Below, piece by piece: positions 37,342-46,486 of a stretch of DNA of 64,000 nucleotides (position 1 is its first letter; every line of letters starts with the position of its first letter). The notes beneath the pieces were generated by a model. The model had not been told where the DNA came from, did not search any database, and saw nothing but the letters and a program-made list of their open reading frames with translations. A program made the translations under genes and the position numbers. The stretch covers positions 558,001-622,000 of the forward strand of contig NZ_CP157276.1 in NCBI RefSeq assembly GCF_040024445.1, given 5' to 3'. The stretch is from Prescottella soli. GTDB lineage: Bacteria; Actinomycetota; Actinomycetes; Mycobacteriales; Mycobacteriaceae.

Positions 37342-37884
37342 GTGCAGCACCGAACGTCCGTACCCGAGGACGAAATCCCTGTGATCCTCCACGGCGGCTG
37401 TATCCCGGCCCGCACCGACGACGTCGCACTCTGGATCGACAACATTCATGTGTTCTCGACCGGCATCGAGTTCACGATCCGGGCGCGCTACCGATCGGCG
37501 GCGCAGGTCGAGGTATTCGGGCTCGGCCCTGATACCCACCCGCACACGAACGGCGCACGTCTCCACCTGGCCGTTGCGTACCCAGACGGCCGCCTCGCCA
37601 CGAACACCGTCGACTTCCGTTCACCACCACACGATCCGAACCAGCCGTACCTATCTTCGGGCAGCGCGATCAGCGGAGAAGCGTCCGCGTACGCCCGGCA
37701 CTTCCTCAGCCCACTTCCGCCGCCCGGGCCTCTCACCGTCGCGTTCGCGCTGCCGGAGGCGTCCATCGGGGAGCACCGGCTGATCCTCGACGGTTCCGCG
37801 ATCCTCGAGGCTGCCGCAGGTGTCGTACGACTCTGGCCGCCCGAGCAGACCGACACGCCGAACCTCGCCGCCACGCTGTGCTGA
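37342..37884 (+). CDS. Protein of unknown family, second of the tandem pair
   Basis: 180 residues from a GTG. Domain landmarks match the previous gene: DEIPVILHGG, RTDDVALWIDNIHVFSTGI, HFLSPLPPPGPLTVAFALP and AAAGVVRLWPPE. The alternating hydrophobic pattern suggests a beta-sandwich. Cytosolic by lack of signal peptide. The pair appears to be a local duplication, cotranscribed, perhaps with MarR. Function unknown. Confidence 0.72.
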   Translation: MQHRTSVPEDEIPVILHGGCIPARTDDVALWIDNIHVFSTGIEFTIRARYRSAAQVEVFGLGPDTHPHTNGARLHLAVAYPDGRLATNTVDFRSPPHDPNQPYLSSGSAISGEASAYARHFLSPLPPPGPLTVAFALPEASIGEHRLILDGSAILEAAAGVVRLWPPEQTDTPNLAATLC

Positions 37885-37963
37885 TACTACGCACCGGCCG
37901 GATCGAACTGGACATCAGCCGCACCGGGGCGAACGGCGGTCACACCCTCGGGGCGGCTGGGGA

Positions 37964-38278
37964 TCAGCCCTCGGGATCGGGCGAGACGAGCCAAGTCCGG
38001 AAGATCTTCTCGGTTGCGATGCCCTCCACGACGAACGGATCATCGGCTGCGAAAGCTTCCGCGGCCTCCAGCGAGGTGAAGATCGACATCGCCGCGGCTT
38101 GTCCCTCCGAGGTTTCGGCGAACGGCCCGATCATGACGAGTGCGCCCGGCCGGTCGATTCGGAACTTGGCCGCGTACGCACTGTGCGCTGGAAAGACCTC
38201 TGGGATCCGGGCGCGGGCCGCGTCGTCGGAGTAATACAGCAGGACGACGTGCGGAACCCACACCGGCTGTGCCGTCAT
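37964..38278 (-). CDS. YCII-related domain protein
   Basis: 104 residues from the ATG at 38278, preceded by GGAGTGGG. The YCII fold is visible as VVLLYYSDDA, the conserved His in FPAHSAYAAKF, RPGALVMIGPFAETSEG and the DDPFVVEGIATEKIF segment. YciI-like proteins are small dimeric ferredoxin-fold proteins, a few of them hydrolases or dehalogenases; most have no known role. It is followed (upstream) by the aldolase gene on the same strand. Confidence 0.82.
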   Translation of the reverse strand: MTAQPVWVPHVVLLYYSDDAARARIPEVFPAHSAYAAKFRIDRPGALVMIGPFAETSEGQAAAMSIFTSLEAAEAFAADDPFVVEGIATEKIFRTWLVSPDPEG

Positions 38279-38369
38279 TCGAACCCACTCCACGACTTGT
38301 TTGTCGGCCGCGATCATTTTATCCGGCGACCGAGTCGACGAGGTAGAGGAATTCCTTGATCGACTCGAC

Positions 38370-39263
38370 CTAGCGGCAGACGCTCTCGAGCGCACCGACG
38401 ATCGCCGAAGCGTCTTCGGCCGGCAGCAACGGCAACCGGACGTTCGCGCTCGATATCCGGCCCTGGGCGTGAAGAACCGCTTTGATGACGGTGGGGTTGG
38501 GCTCGGACATGAGCGCGCAGGCGGGGCCCACGAGTCGGCTGCCCAGAGCTCGTGCGCGCTCGGATCTTTCACTGCGCCACAGCTGGAACAGTTCGACGAA
38601 TTCACGAGCGCACACGTTCGCCGTGGCCAGGACGGCGCCCGCCGCGCCAATCGCCAGCAGCGGCGAGACCAGCGCGTCCTCCCCCGCGAGGACCGAGAAC
38701 GAGTCCGCGGAGGCGATCTCCGCGAGCAGCAGCGCGGTGTCGGTGTCCACCGAGCCGACCGCCTGCTTGATGCCGACGATCTGCGGATGCTCCGCCAGCC
38801 GCACGATGGACTCCCAACCCAGTTGCCGGCCAGTGCGATACGGAACGTTGTACAGAATCAGCGGGAGTCGGCTGCGATCGGCGATGTATTCGAAATGCGC
38901 CACGACACCGGCCTCGGACGGGCGTGTGTAGTACGGAACCACCACCAATACGCCCGCGACGTCGGCGTCTTCGTGCAGCTCCTCGATGGCGCGGACCGTG
39001 CCGGCGGTGTCGTTGGATCCCGCCCCGACGACCAGGGGAACACCGCGCTCACGGCAGACCTTGCCGCAGATCTCCACGACATCTCGACGTTCCTGCGGGC
39101 TCAGCGTGGACGCCTCCGCGGTGGTCCCGAGCGCGACGATCCCCGCCGCTCCCTCCTCGATCACGCTGTGCGCGAGGCGTTCCAGATCGGCCACCGCGAG
39201 TTCTCCACCGTCCGTGAACGGCGTGACGAGCGGGACGAATATTCCTGACGGTTGGAAGGTCAT
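38370..39263 (-). CDS. Dihydrodipicolinate synthase/N-acetylneuraminate lyase family aldolase
   Basis: 297 residues from the ATG at 39263. TIM-barrel class I aldolase: FVPLVTPF, ALGTTAEASTLS, the Tyr in ILYNVPYRTG and the Schiff-base Lys in IVGIKQAVGS. DapA itself reads GTTGE here, so the GTTAE variant and a location away from lysine genes argue for a different substrate in the family. It is divergent from a LysR regulator 70 bp away, its probable controller. Confidence 0.88.
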   Translation of the reverse strand: MTFQPSGIFVPLVTPFTDGGELAVADLERLAHSVIEEGAAGIVALGTTAEASTLSPQERRDVVEICGKVCRERGVPLVVGAGSNDTAGTVRAIEELHEDADVAGVLVVVPYYTRPSEAGVVAHFEYIADRSRLPLILYNVPYRTGRQLGWESIVRLAEHPQIVGIKQAVGSVDTDTALLLAEIASADSFSVLAGEDALVSPLLAIGAAGAVLATANVCAREFVELFQLWRSERSERARALGSRLVGPACALMSEPNPTVIKAVLHAQGRISSANVRLPLLPAEDASAIVGALESVCR

Positions 39264-39321
39264 GCACCCAGTCTCACCGGCCACATAATCAAGATCCAGT
39301 TACTGTTTCTGATGCCATCCG

Positions 39322-39333
39322 TAAGCTGATCTG
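39322..39333 (+). promoter_or_regulatory. Putative -10 element of leaderless LysR gene
   Basis: TAAGCT (39322-39327) followed by 6 nt and the ATG at 39334. No Shine-Dalgarno site is present. Confidence 0.45.
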
Positions 39334-40242
39334 ATGCTCGATGTCCGCAAGCTCAGACTTCTTCGCGAACTTGCCCACCGCGGAACCATCGCGGCGGTCG
39401 CCGAAGCGCTCTCGTACACGCCGTCGGCGGTGTCGCAACAGCTGGCGGCTCTCGAGCGCGAGGCCGGTCGGACTCTGTTGACGCGGACGGGACGTCGAGT
39501 GGCCCTCACGCCGGCCGGGGCCGTGCTGGTCGAGCACGCCGAGGCGATTCTCGCCGACCTGGAACGAGCCGAGGCGGCGCTCGCCGCGAGTGAATCTGGA
39601 CTGGCTGGATCGGTTCGGCTGGGGGCGTTTCCGACCGCCCTCCGGACTGTCGTGCTCCCAGCAATGCTGGAAATCGGTCGCGCCGAACCGGACCTGGAGT
39701 TGACGGTGACCGAAGTCGATCCCGCCGAAGTGCCGGACCGACTCCGCGGGGGTCGGTTGGACCTCGCGCTGGTCCATGAATACGACAACGTGCCTTCGAC
39801 CGTGGGGGCGGGAATCGAACTCGAACCGTTGCTCGACGAGGTCGTCTACCTGGCCTCGCCCACACCACCGGAGGTGCCCGGCACCGCAGGGATCCGCGAT
39901 CACTCCGGGAGTCGCTGGATCGTCGGCAACCCCGGCACGCTCTGTCACACCATGGCCGTACGCACCTGCCAGGCCCACGGCTTCGAACCAAGCGTCGCCC
40001 ACCGGGTCGACGACTTCGCGACCGTCCTCCGACTCGTCGCCGGTGGAGCCGGTGTGGCGTTGGTCCCCCAACTCGGGGCAACCGAGGTGCCAGCCGGGGT
40101 GGTACTCACGCCCCTCCCGATCGGCAGGCGGACCCGGATCGCGTACCGCCGCGGCAGCCGATCGCAGCCCGCATTCGCCGCAGTGAGCGCCGAACTGCAT
40201 CGCGCGGCCCGAGACCCCGGCCTCGCAGCCCGCAACAGCTAG
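39334..40242 (+). CDS. LysR-family transcriptional regulator
   Basis: 302 residues. N-terminal winged helix-turn-helix (1-65): MLDVRKLRLLRELAHRGTI, VAEALSYTPSAVSQQLAALE. The C-terminal half is a periplasmic-binding-like effector domain (90-295). LysR proteins usually control the divergent neighbour, here the DHDPS-family aldolase, using the shared 70-bp gap. Confidence 0.92.
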   Translation: MLDVRKLRLLRELAHRGTIAAVAEALSYTPSAVSQQLAALEREAGRTLLTRTGRRVALTPAGAVLVEHAEAILADLERAEAALAASESGLAGSVRLGAFPTALRTVVLPAMLEIGRAEPDLELTVTEVDPAEVPDRLRGGRLDLALVHEYDNVPSTVGAGIELEPLLDEVVYLASPTPPEVPGTAGIRDHSGSRWIVGNPGTLCHTMAVRTCQAHGFEPSVAHRVDDFATVLRLVAGGAGVALVPQLGATEVPAGVVLTPLPIGRRTRIAYRRGSRSQPAFAAVSAELHRAARDPGLAARNS

Positions 40243-40281
40243 CCGTTGCCGCGCCGGTAACCGCCCGACTTCACTGCCGAA

Positions 40282-40842
40282 CTATTTGCCTTCCAACACT
40301 TCCACCAAGGGCCGATACGCAACTTTTGTGGCGAAATCCAGAGCACTCTGCCCATTATTTTCGTTCTTGTAGTTCGAATCCGCACCGTACGCCAAGTACA
40401 TCTCTACCAACTGCACATCTTCCGGTTCTTTGACGTAGAAGACCGCATACCACAGCGGTTGCCCTCCATACCTATCGCATGTGGCCAGGTCCGCTCCGTG
40501 CCGAAGCAGCAATTCCGCGATCTTCAGCTTGTTCTCGATGCCCGTCCAAGCGATTGGCTGACGTTCCGGAAGCAGGTGCAGGGCCGTCCGCCCCTCTATG
40601 TTTTGCAGATTCGGATCCGCCCCATGCTCCAAAAGCAGTCTGACCGATTCCGTACGCTCCATTTCAACCGCCAGCATCAATGGCGTATGAAGCATACCCT
40701 CCTCGGCTTCATTCACCATTTCCCTATTCTCGTCCAGCAGTTTCCTCAACCCCGACGGGTCTTCTTTCATGGCCAATTTGTGGACGCGGTATTCGCCCGG
40801 CTCTACGGTTTTCTCGGCGCGACGCTTCCAGAAGCTCCTCAT
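40282..40842 (-). CDS. Ankyrin-repeat protein, low GC
   Basis: 186 residues from the ATG at 40842 with GAGGGGAG upstream. After a basic start MRSFWKRRAEK there are about four ankyrin repeats: HTPLMLAVEMERTESVRLLL, GRTALHLL, KIAELLLRHGADL, and GQSALDFATKVAYRPLVEVL. Ankyrins mediate protein binding; no catalytic domain is present. Codon use is far less GC-biased than in every neighbour (many A- and T-ending codons), a sign of recent acquisition. It lies downstream of ppc on the same strand. Confidence 0.88.
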   Translation of the reverse strand: MRSFWKRRAEKTVEPGEYRVHKLAMKEDPSGLRKLLDENREMVNEAEEGMLHTPLMLAVEMERTESVRLLLEHGADPNLQNIEGRTALHLLPERQPIAWTGIENKLKIAELLLRHGADLATCDRYGGQPLWYAVFYVKEPEDVQLVEMYLAYGADSNYKNENNGQSALDFATKVAYRPLVEVLEGK

Positions 40843-40944
40843 CACTGCACTCCCCTCATCCTTGTGCGCCGCACCGGCAAACAATGTCCGGTGCCGCGAC
40901 TGGTGCATCACCGGTCGCAGCGTCGACCTCGTGGCCGGCGGCAA

Positions 40945-43743
40945 CTAGCCGCTGTTGCGCAGCGCGGTCGCGAGCCCGTTCATGGTCAGCTGGATGCCGC
41001 GGCGGACACCGTCGGAGTCGTCGCCGCCACGGTAGCGGCGCAGCAACTCCACCTGCAGGTGGTTGAGCGGCTCGAGGTACGGGAAGCGGTTGTGCACCGA
41101 GCGGTCGAGCGCGGGGTTGTCCCAGAGCAGGTTGTCGTGTCCGGTGATGGCCCGGTACATCGTGATGGTGCGGCCGTGCTCGGCCGCGATCTTGCCGAAC
41201 ACCTCCTCGCGCAACGCGTCGTCGGGCACCAGTTCGGAATACCGCGCGGCCAGGCCCATGTCGGACTTCGACATCACCTGGGCCATGTTCGACAGCACCG
41301 TCCGGAAGAACGGCCACCGCTCGTACAGGCCGGACAGCGTCGCGAGTCGTCCCTCGTCGCCGCTCACCCACTGCTCGAACGCGGTTCCGGTGCCGTACCA
41401 GCCGGGCAGCATCACGCGCGACTGGCTCCACGACAGCACCCACGGGATCGCCCGCAGGTCCGAGATCGACTCGGTCGGCTTGCGGGACGCCGGTCGGCTC
41501 CCGATGTTCAGTGCCCCGATCTCCGCTACCGGGGTCGACGCCTTGAAGTACTCGACGAATCCCGGTGTGTCGTGCACGAGGTCGGCGTACGCGACGCGCG
41601 CCAGTTCGGCGAGTTCGTCGAGGATCGCGTAGGCCGGTGCGGCATCGTCGCCGAGCCCTTCCACGTCGAGCAGGGTCGATTCGAGCGTGGCGGAGACGAG
41701 CGCCTCGAGGTTGCGGCGGGCGAGGCGCGGTTCGGCGTACTTCGCGGCGATGATCTCGCCCTGCTCGGTGATCCGCAGCGATCCCTCGACCGCGCCGGGC
41801 GGCTGGGCGAGGATGGCGTCGTAGCTGGGACCGCCCCCGCGTCCGACCGTTCCGCCTCGGCCGTGGAAGAGCCGCAGCCGGATTCCCGTCTTGCGGGCCG
41901 CACGAACCAGGTCGAGTTCTGCGCGGTACAGGGCCCAGTTGGCGGCGAGGTATCCGCCGTCCTTGTTGGAGTCGGAGTATCCGAGCATCACTTCCTGGCT
42001 GTCGCCGCGGTTCGCGACGAGTGCCCGGTAGATCGGTACCTCCAGTGTGGCGGTGAGGGTTTCGGCGCCGCGTCGCAGGTCGTCGATGGTCTCGAACAGC
42101 GGCACGATTCCCACCGGGCAGGTGGGGCCGGCGTCGCCGTCCGGGTCGAACAGCCCCACCTCGGCGAGCAGAACCGCGGCCTCGAGCATGTCGCTGACGG
42201 AGTCGCACATGCTGATGACGTAGTTCGGCACGGCCTCGGGGCCGATCCGCCGCACCGCGTCCGCGGCCGCGTGCAGGATGCCGAGCTCCTTCGCGGTCAG
42301 GTCGCTGAACTCGGCGTGCGGGCCGGCGAGCGGGCGGCGGGTCGCGAGCTCGCCGGCCAGCAACCGGATCCGGTCGTCCTCCGGCAAGGAACGGTAGTCG
42401 GGGTGCACGCCCGCCCAGGCGAGTAGTTCCGCGACCACCGTCTCGTGGACCTCCGAGTTCTGCCGCATGTCGAGACCGCACAGGTGGAACCCGAAGACCT
42501 CCACCGAGTTCCGCAGCCGGGCGAGCCGGTCGTCGGCGACGGTGCCGTCCCCGTGGGACCGGAGCGAGGTGTCGATGGTCGCCAGGTCCGCGAGCAGCTC
42601 GGCCGGGGCGTCGTAGCCCGGCAGGTCACCGTCGACCGCGTGCACGGCCGGATGCCCGAGGATCCGAGCGGCGGTAGCCGTGAGACGGACCCGCAGACCG
42701 CGCACCGCCCGGCGGTAGGGCTCGTCCGCCCGGAACGCCGACTCGTCCCCGGATCCATCGGCGAGCCTGTCGAGCTCCGGTGTCACCGTGACCAGCCACG
42801 CCGACATCGACAGCTCCCGCTCGAGCACCTCGAGTTCGGCCAGGTGATGTTCGATCGCGGTCTCCGCCGCGCGGTGCGTCGCCCGTCCCACCACATCGGC
42901 GGTGACGAACGGGTTGCCGTCGCGGTCCCCGCCGATCCACGAACCCGGTCGCAGCATCGGATCGGCGAGGACGCCGGTGCCCGGCCAGCGCGATTGCAGC
43001 GCGTCGCGCAGATCGGCGTTGATCTGCGGGACCACCTCGAACAGCGAGGCGTCGTAGTAGCGGAGCCCGACCTCGATCTCGTCCTGGATCCGCAAGCGGG
43101 ACAGCCGGATCAACGCCGTCTGCCACAGGGTCAGGATCTGGCGGCGCAACCGGACGTCCACCGCCTGCACCTCGGCCGGGTCCCCGGCCGCCCACTCCCG
43201 CCGCCGCATCAACTCCATGATCCGGTGCTGGGTCTCGAACACCGTCCGGCGGCGGGTCTCGGTGGGGTGCGCGGTGATGACCGGCGCGACCAGCGCGCCG
43301 GTGAGCGCGCGGGCGGCGGACGGCGGGTCCACGTCCGCCGCATCGAGTTTCGCGTACGTGGCGGCCAAGCTGCTGTCCTGAGGAGGCTCCCCCGCCCGGA
43401 CGTGGATCGCGCGCCGACGCTCGCGGTGGATGTCCTCGGCGACGTTCGCGAGCAGTGCGAAATGACTGAACGCCCGAATCACCGGGATCGCGTCCGCGGT
43501 GTCGATCCGCGCGAACATCTCGGCGAGCTCAGCCCGGTCGATCTCGGACCTGCGGACCCGGAACGATTCGACACGGGCCCGTTCGACGAGCCCGAAGATG
43601 TCGTCGCCCGACTGCTCGCGCACGATCTCACCGAGGATCCCGCCGAGCAGGCGAATGTCCTCGCGCAACGGTTCCGTCGCCGCGCGCGACGCGGCCGAGG
43701 ACGTGGACTCGGAAGTGGGCGACGACGCAGGGATCCCGGTCAT
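40945..43743 (-). CDS. ppc: Phosphoenolpyruvate carboxylase
   Basis: 932 residues, full length. Signature 1, [12 protein letters not shown], contains the catalytic His; [14 protein letters not shown], the loop [16 protein letters not shown], and signature 2, [14 protein letters not shown], are all present. It carboxylates PEP to oxaloacetate, refilling the TCA cycle. In related actinobacteria ppc lies with gap-pgk-tpi and secG; here the tyrosine phosphatase gene separates them. Confidence 0.97.
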   Translation of the reverse strand: MTGIPASSPTSESTSSAASRAATEPLREDIRLLGGILGEIVREQSGDDIFGLVERARVESFRVRRSEIDRAELAEMFARIDTADAIPVIRAFSHFALLANVAEDIHRERRRAIHVRAGEPPQDSSLAATYAKLDAADVDPPSAARALTGALVAPVITAHPTETRRRTVFETQHRIMELMRRREWAAGDPAEVQAVDVRLRRQILTLWQTALIRLSRLRIQDEIEVGLRYYDASLFEVVPQINADLRDALQSRWPGTGVLADPMLRPGSWIGGDRDGNPFVTADVVGRATHRAAETAIEHHLAELEVLERELSMSAWLVTVTPELDRLADGSGDESAFRADEPYRRAVRGLRVRLTATAARILGHPAVHAVDGDLPGYDAPAELLADLATIDTSLRSHGDGTVADDRLARLRNSVEVFGFHLCGLDMRQNSEVHETVVAELLAWAGVHPDYRSLPEDDRIRLLAGELATRRPLAGPHAEFSDLTAKELGILHAAADAVRRIGPEAVPNYVISMCDSVSDMLEAAVLLAEVGLFDPDGDAGPTCPVGIVPLFETIDDLRRGAETLTATLEVPIYRALVANRGDSQEVMLGYSDSNKDGGYLAANWALYRAELDLVRAARKTGIRLRLFHGRGGTVGRGGGPSYDAILAQPPGAVEGSLRITEQGEIIAAKYAEPRLARRNLEALVSATLESTLLDVEGLGDDAAPAYAILDELAELARVAYADLVHDTPGFVEYFKASTPVAEIGALNIGSRPASRKPTESISDLRAIPWVLSWSQSRVMLPGWYGTGTAFEQWVSGDEGRLATLSGLYERWPFFRTVLSNMAQVMSKSDMGLAARYSELVPDDALREEVFGKIAAEHGRTITMYRAITGHDNLLWDNPALDRSVHNRFPYLEPLNHLQVELLRRYRGGDDSDGVRRGIQLTMNGLATALRNSG

Positions 43744-43795
43744 GACCCGATTATCGACCGGCGACCGGTCGGCCGCAGGGCAACGGAGCGGGCGG

Positions 43796-44206
43796 TCAGC
43801 CCTTCCAGATCACCTTGGACGGCTTCAACCGGACGATGACCCGCGGGGTGTCCGGGGTGTCGTGCTCCCACCGCTCGGCGCCGGTGTACTTGTTGGCCAG
43901 CTTGTGGATCAACGTGCCGCCCGGATCGTCCGTGATGCTGGTGGTGCCGCGGATCTCGACGTAGCTGTAGGGACCGCTCGCCGGGTAGATCAGCACCGTG
44001 GCCCGTGGGTCGCGCAGCAGGTTGTCGGCCTTGCGTCGTCCTCGCACCGTGGAGATCAGCACCTCGTCGCCGTCACGCTCGAGCCAGACGACGGACAGCT
44101 GGGGCTGCCCGTCCGGTTCGATGGTCGCGAGGGTGGCGAACTCGGGCGCGTCGATCAACGCCGCCGCGGCGTCCGGGATCACCGTGGAACTCTGGTATCC
44201 CGCCAC
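43796..44206 (-). CDS. PPOX-class (F420/flavin-binding) oxidoreductase
   Basis: 136 residues of the split-barrel pyridoxamine-oxidase-like family: [20 protein letters not shown], then [20 protein letters not shown] and [13 protein letters not shown]. In actinobacteria such proteins commonly bind F420 or FMN and reduce varied substrates; the cofactor cannot be decided from sequence alone. It starts at a GTG directly after secG (2 bp apart). Confidence 0.88.
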   Translation of the reverse strand: MAGYQSSTVIPDAAAALIDAPEFATLATIEPDGQPQLSVVWLERDGDEVLISTVRGRRKADNLLRDPRATVLIYPASGPYSYVEIRGTTSITDDPGGTLIHKLANKYTGAERWEHDTPDTPRVIVRLKPSKVIWKG

Positions 44207-44208
44207 CG

Positions 44209-44442
44209 TCAGCCGAACTTGATCTCGAGCCCGATGCCGATGATCGCGATCAACCAGATCGCGGCGGTGAAGACCGTGAGCCGGTCGAGGTTCTTCTCGA
44301 CGACGCTGGACCCCGCCAGGCTGGACTGGACACCGCCACCGAAGAGGCTGGACAGACCGCCACCCTTACCGCGGTGCAGCAGCACCAGCAGGATCAGCAG
44401 CAGGCTGGTGATCACCAGCAGAATGTCCAGGAACAGTTCCAT
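44209..44442 (-). CDS. secG: Preprotein translocase subunit SecG
   Basis: 77 residues with two membrane helices (about 3-22 and 56-73) separated by a glycine-rich cytoplasmic loop: HRGKGGGLSSLFGGGVQSS, then AGSSVVEKNLDRLT, which is diagnostic for SecG. It stabilises SecYE and speeds protein export. Confidence 0.95.
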   Translation of the reverse strand: MELFLDILLVITSLLLILLVLLHRGKGGGLSSLFGGGVQSSLAGSSVVEKNLDRLTVFTAAIWLIAIIGIGLEIKFG

Positions 44443-44603
44443 GTCGGTATTCGCTGCCCTTCACGCACGACGGATTCGGCCACTAGCGGGCCCAGCTTAC
44501 CTGCAACCTGGGCGATCGGTCGCAAACCGGTCAACGTGGCGGACCACGGACCGGCCTTCTCCCGACCACCGGAGCATTACTGCGGACACATTTCCTCCCG
44601 TGT

Positions 44604-44619
44604 AGTGAGACAGCTCACT
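44604..44619. promoter_or_regulatory. Perfect 6-bp inverted repeat upstream of the phosphatase
   Basis: AGTGAG-ACAG-CTCACT lies in the 245-bp gap between secG and the divergent tyrosine phosphatase, 68 bp before its ATG. It could be an operator. No regulator is assigned. The rest of the gap (44443-44687) shows nothing else. Confidence 0.3.
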
Positions 44620-44687
44620 TATGTGGCACAACGTGCCGCATTACCTTCCGAGCAGTCCGACCCCATCACCGTGAGGAAGGCTTCACC

Positions 44688-45620
44688 ATGACGCACCGCC
44701 ACGCCGCCCTGCGCCGTACCGCCCGCACTGCCCTGACCCTGGCCGTGTCCGGATCGTTCCTGTTCGCCGGGACCGCTGCCGCCACGGCGGCCGGTTCCCT
44801 CGACCTCGGTTCCCTCGGATCCCTCGGTTCCCTCGGCTCGTCCGCGTTCGGTTCGAGCGCGCCGTCCGCCGTCGAGACCCCCCGTCTCCCGTCGGTCGAC
44901 AACTTCCGGGACGTCGCCGGGCCCGGCTACACCAACACCCTGGGGTTGCGCCTGAACACGGGCGTCTTCTACCGGGCCAATGCGATCACGCCGAACGACA
45001 CGGACCTCGCCACGCTCGGATCGCTGGGGCTGTCCGCCGTCTACGACCTGCGCACCGACGAGGAAGTCGCCCAGAAGCCCGACCGGCCGGTCGACGGCGC
45101 CGAGTACGTCCGCATCCCGATCCTGTCCGGCGACCTGGCCGCCGGCGTCGCGAAGCTGAAGACCCCCGAGGATGCCCGACGCTTCATGCAGGACATGAAC
45201 CGCTCGTTCGTCACCGATCCCGCGGCCCGCGCCGGGTTCGCACGACTGCTCACCGACCTCGCGGACACGTCCGGCCCGCAGCTCTACCACTGCACCGCCG
45301 GCAAGGACCGCACCGGCTGGACGTCGGCGCTGCTCCTCGGGATCGCCGGGGTGTCGCGCGAGACGGTCATGAACGACTACCTGCTCACCAACGAGTACTC
45401 GGCCGCCTCGATCGAGCGGACCTACCAGGGCATCGCGGCAACGCAGGGCCAGGCCGTCGCCGACGTCTACCGGCCGCTCCTCGGCGTCGACGCCAGCTAC
45501 CTGCAGGCCGGCCTCGACGAGCTGAAGGCGCAGTACGGCACCGTCGAGAACTACCTCCACACCGGCCTGGGCCTGTCCCAGGCGACGATCGGCCAGCTCG
45601 CGCTGAAGCTGCTCGGCTGA
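44688..45620 (+). CDS. Secreted tyrosine/serine phosphatase (Y_phosphatase3 type)
   Basis: 310 residues; ATG after GAGGAAGG. A signal peptide (1 to about 34, ending TAAATAAG) is followed by a short repeat region LGSLGSLGSLGSS and then the phosphatase domain: DNFRDVAGPGY, FYRANAI, VYDLRTDEEV and the P-loop HCTAGKDRTGW with catalytic Cys and Arg. Homologues such as MptpB act on phosphotyrosine, phosphoserine or phosphoinositides. Export is predicted, so its natural substrate is outside the cytosol. It stands between secG and tpiA and ends at a strong terminator. Confidence 0.92.
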   Translation: MTHRHAALRRTARTALTLAVSGSFLFAGTAAATAAGSLDLGSLGSLGSLGSSAFGSSAPSAVETPRLPSVDNFRDVAGPGYTNTLGLRLNTGVFYRANAITPNDTDLATLGSLGLSAVYDLRTDEEVAQKPDRPVDGAEYVRIPILSGDLAAGVAKLKTPEDARRFMQDMNRSFVTDPAARAGFARLLTDLADTSGPQLYHCTAGKDRTGWTSALLLGIAGVSRETVMNDYLLTNEYSAASIERTYQGIAATQGQAVADVYRPLLGVDASYLQAGLDELKAQYGTVENYLHTGLGLSQATIGQLALKLLG

Positions 45621-45640
45621 ATCCTGGTACCGACGAAAAA

Positions 45641-45677
45641 CGCGGGGCGCGTGACCTTTCCGGTCACGCGCCCCGCG
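45641..45677. terminator. Perfect 16-bp hairpin terminator
   Basis: CGCGGGGCGCGTGACC (45641-45656) and its exact complement (45662-45677) around loop TTTCC, preceded by an A-run. It lies between the convergent phosphatase and tpiA genes and would serve both. Confidence 0.88.
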
Positions 45678-45697
45678 CTCGTTCGGTCGCTACCCGA

Positions 45698-46483
45698 TCA
45701 CGGGAGCGGTCCGCCGGCGGCAATCGCCGACAGGGTGGCGAACTCGTCCGCCTTGAGCGAGGCTCCGCCGACCAGGCCGCCGTCAACGTCGGGCTGAGCA
45801 ACGAGCTCGCCGACGTTCTTGGCGTTGACCGAGCCGCCGTAGAGCACGCGCACGTCCTGCGCGATCTCCGGCGTGGCCAGCTCGGCGAGCGTGTCACGCA
45901 CCGCCTTGCAGACTTCCTGCGCGTCGGCGGCAGAGGCCACCTTGCCGGTGCCGATGGCCCACACGGGCTCGTAGGCGACGACGATCTTGGAGATCTCGTC
46001 GGCCGACAGACCCGCGAGCGAACCCTTCAGCTGCGCGACGTTGTACGCCACGTGCTCGCCGGCCTCGCGGATGTTCAGGCCCTCGCCGATGCAGACGATC
46101 GGGGTGATCCCGTTCGCCAGCGCCGCCTTGGTCTTGGCCAGGACGGTCTCGTCGGACTCGCCGTGCAGCGTGCGCCGCTCCGAGTGTCCGACGACGACGA
46201 AGGTGCAGCCCAGCTTGGCCAGCATCGAACCGCTGATCTCGCCGGTGTAGGCGCCCGACTCGTGGGCGGACACGTCCTGCGCACCGTAGGTGAGCAGGAG
46301 CTTGTCGCCCTCGACCAGCGTCTGCACGCTGCGGATGTCGGTGAACGGCGGGATCACCGTCACGTCGACCTTCTCGAAGTACTTCGCGGGCAGCGAGAAC
46401 GCGATCTTCTGCACCAGGGCGATGGCCTCGAGGTGATTGAGGTTCATCTTCCAGTTGCCGGCGATCAAAGGCTTACGTGCCAT
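45698..46483 (-). CDS. tpiA: Triosephosphate isomerase
   Basis: 261 residues: GNWKMN with the active-site Lys, VVGHSERR with the catalytic His, and [12 protein letters not shown] with the catalytic Glu, ending in [10 protein letters not shown]. It interconverts dihydroxyacetone phosphate and glyceraldehyde-3-phosphate. Last gene of the gap-pgk-tpiA operon, 3 bp after pgk. Confidence 0.97.
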   Translation of the reverse strand: MARKPLIAGNWKMNLNHLEAIALVQKIAFSLPAKYFEKVDVTVIPPFTDIRSVQTLVEGDKLLLTYGAQDVSAHESGAYTGEISGSMLAKLGCTFVVVGHSERRTLHGESDETVLAKTKAALANGITPIVCIGEGLNIREAGEHVAYNVAQLKGSLAGLSADEISKIVVAYEPVWAIGTGKVASAADAQEVCKAVRDTLAELATPEIAQDVRVLYGGSVNAKNVGELVAQPDVDGGLVGGASLKADEFATLSAIAAGGPLP

Positions 46484-46486
46484 GCC

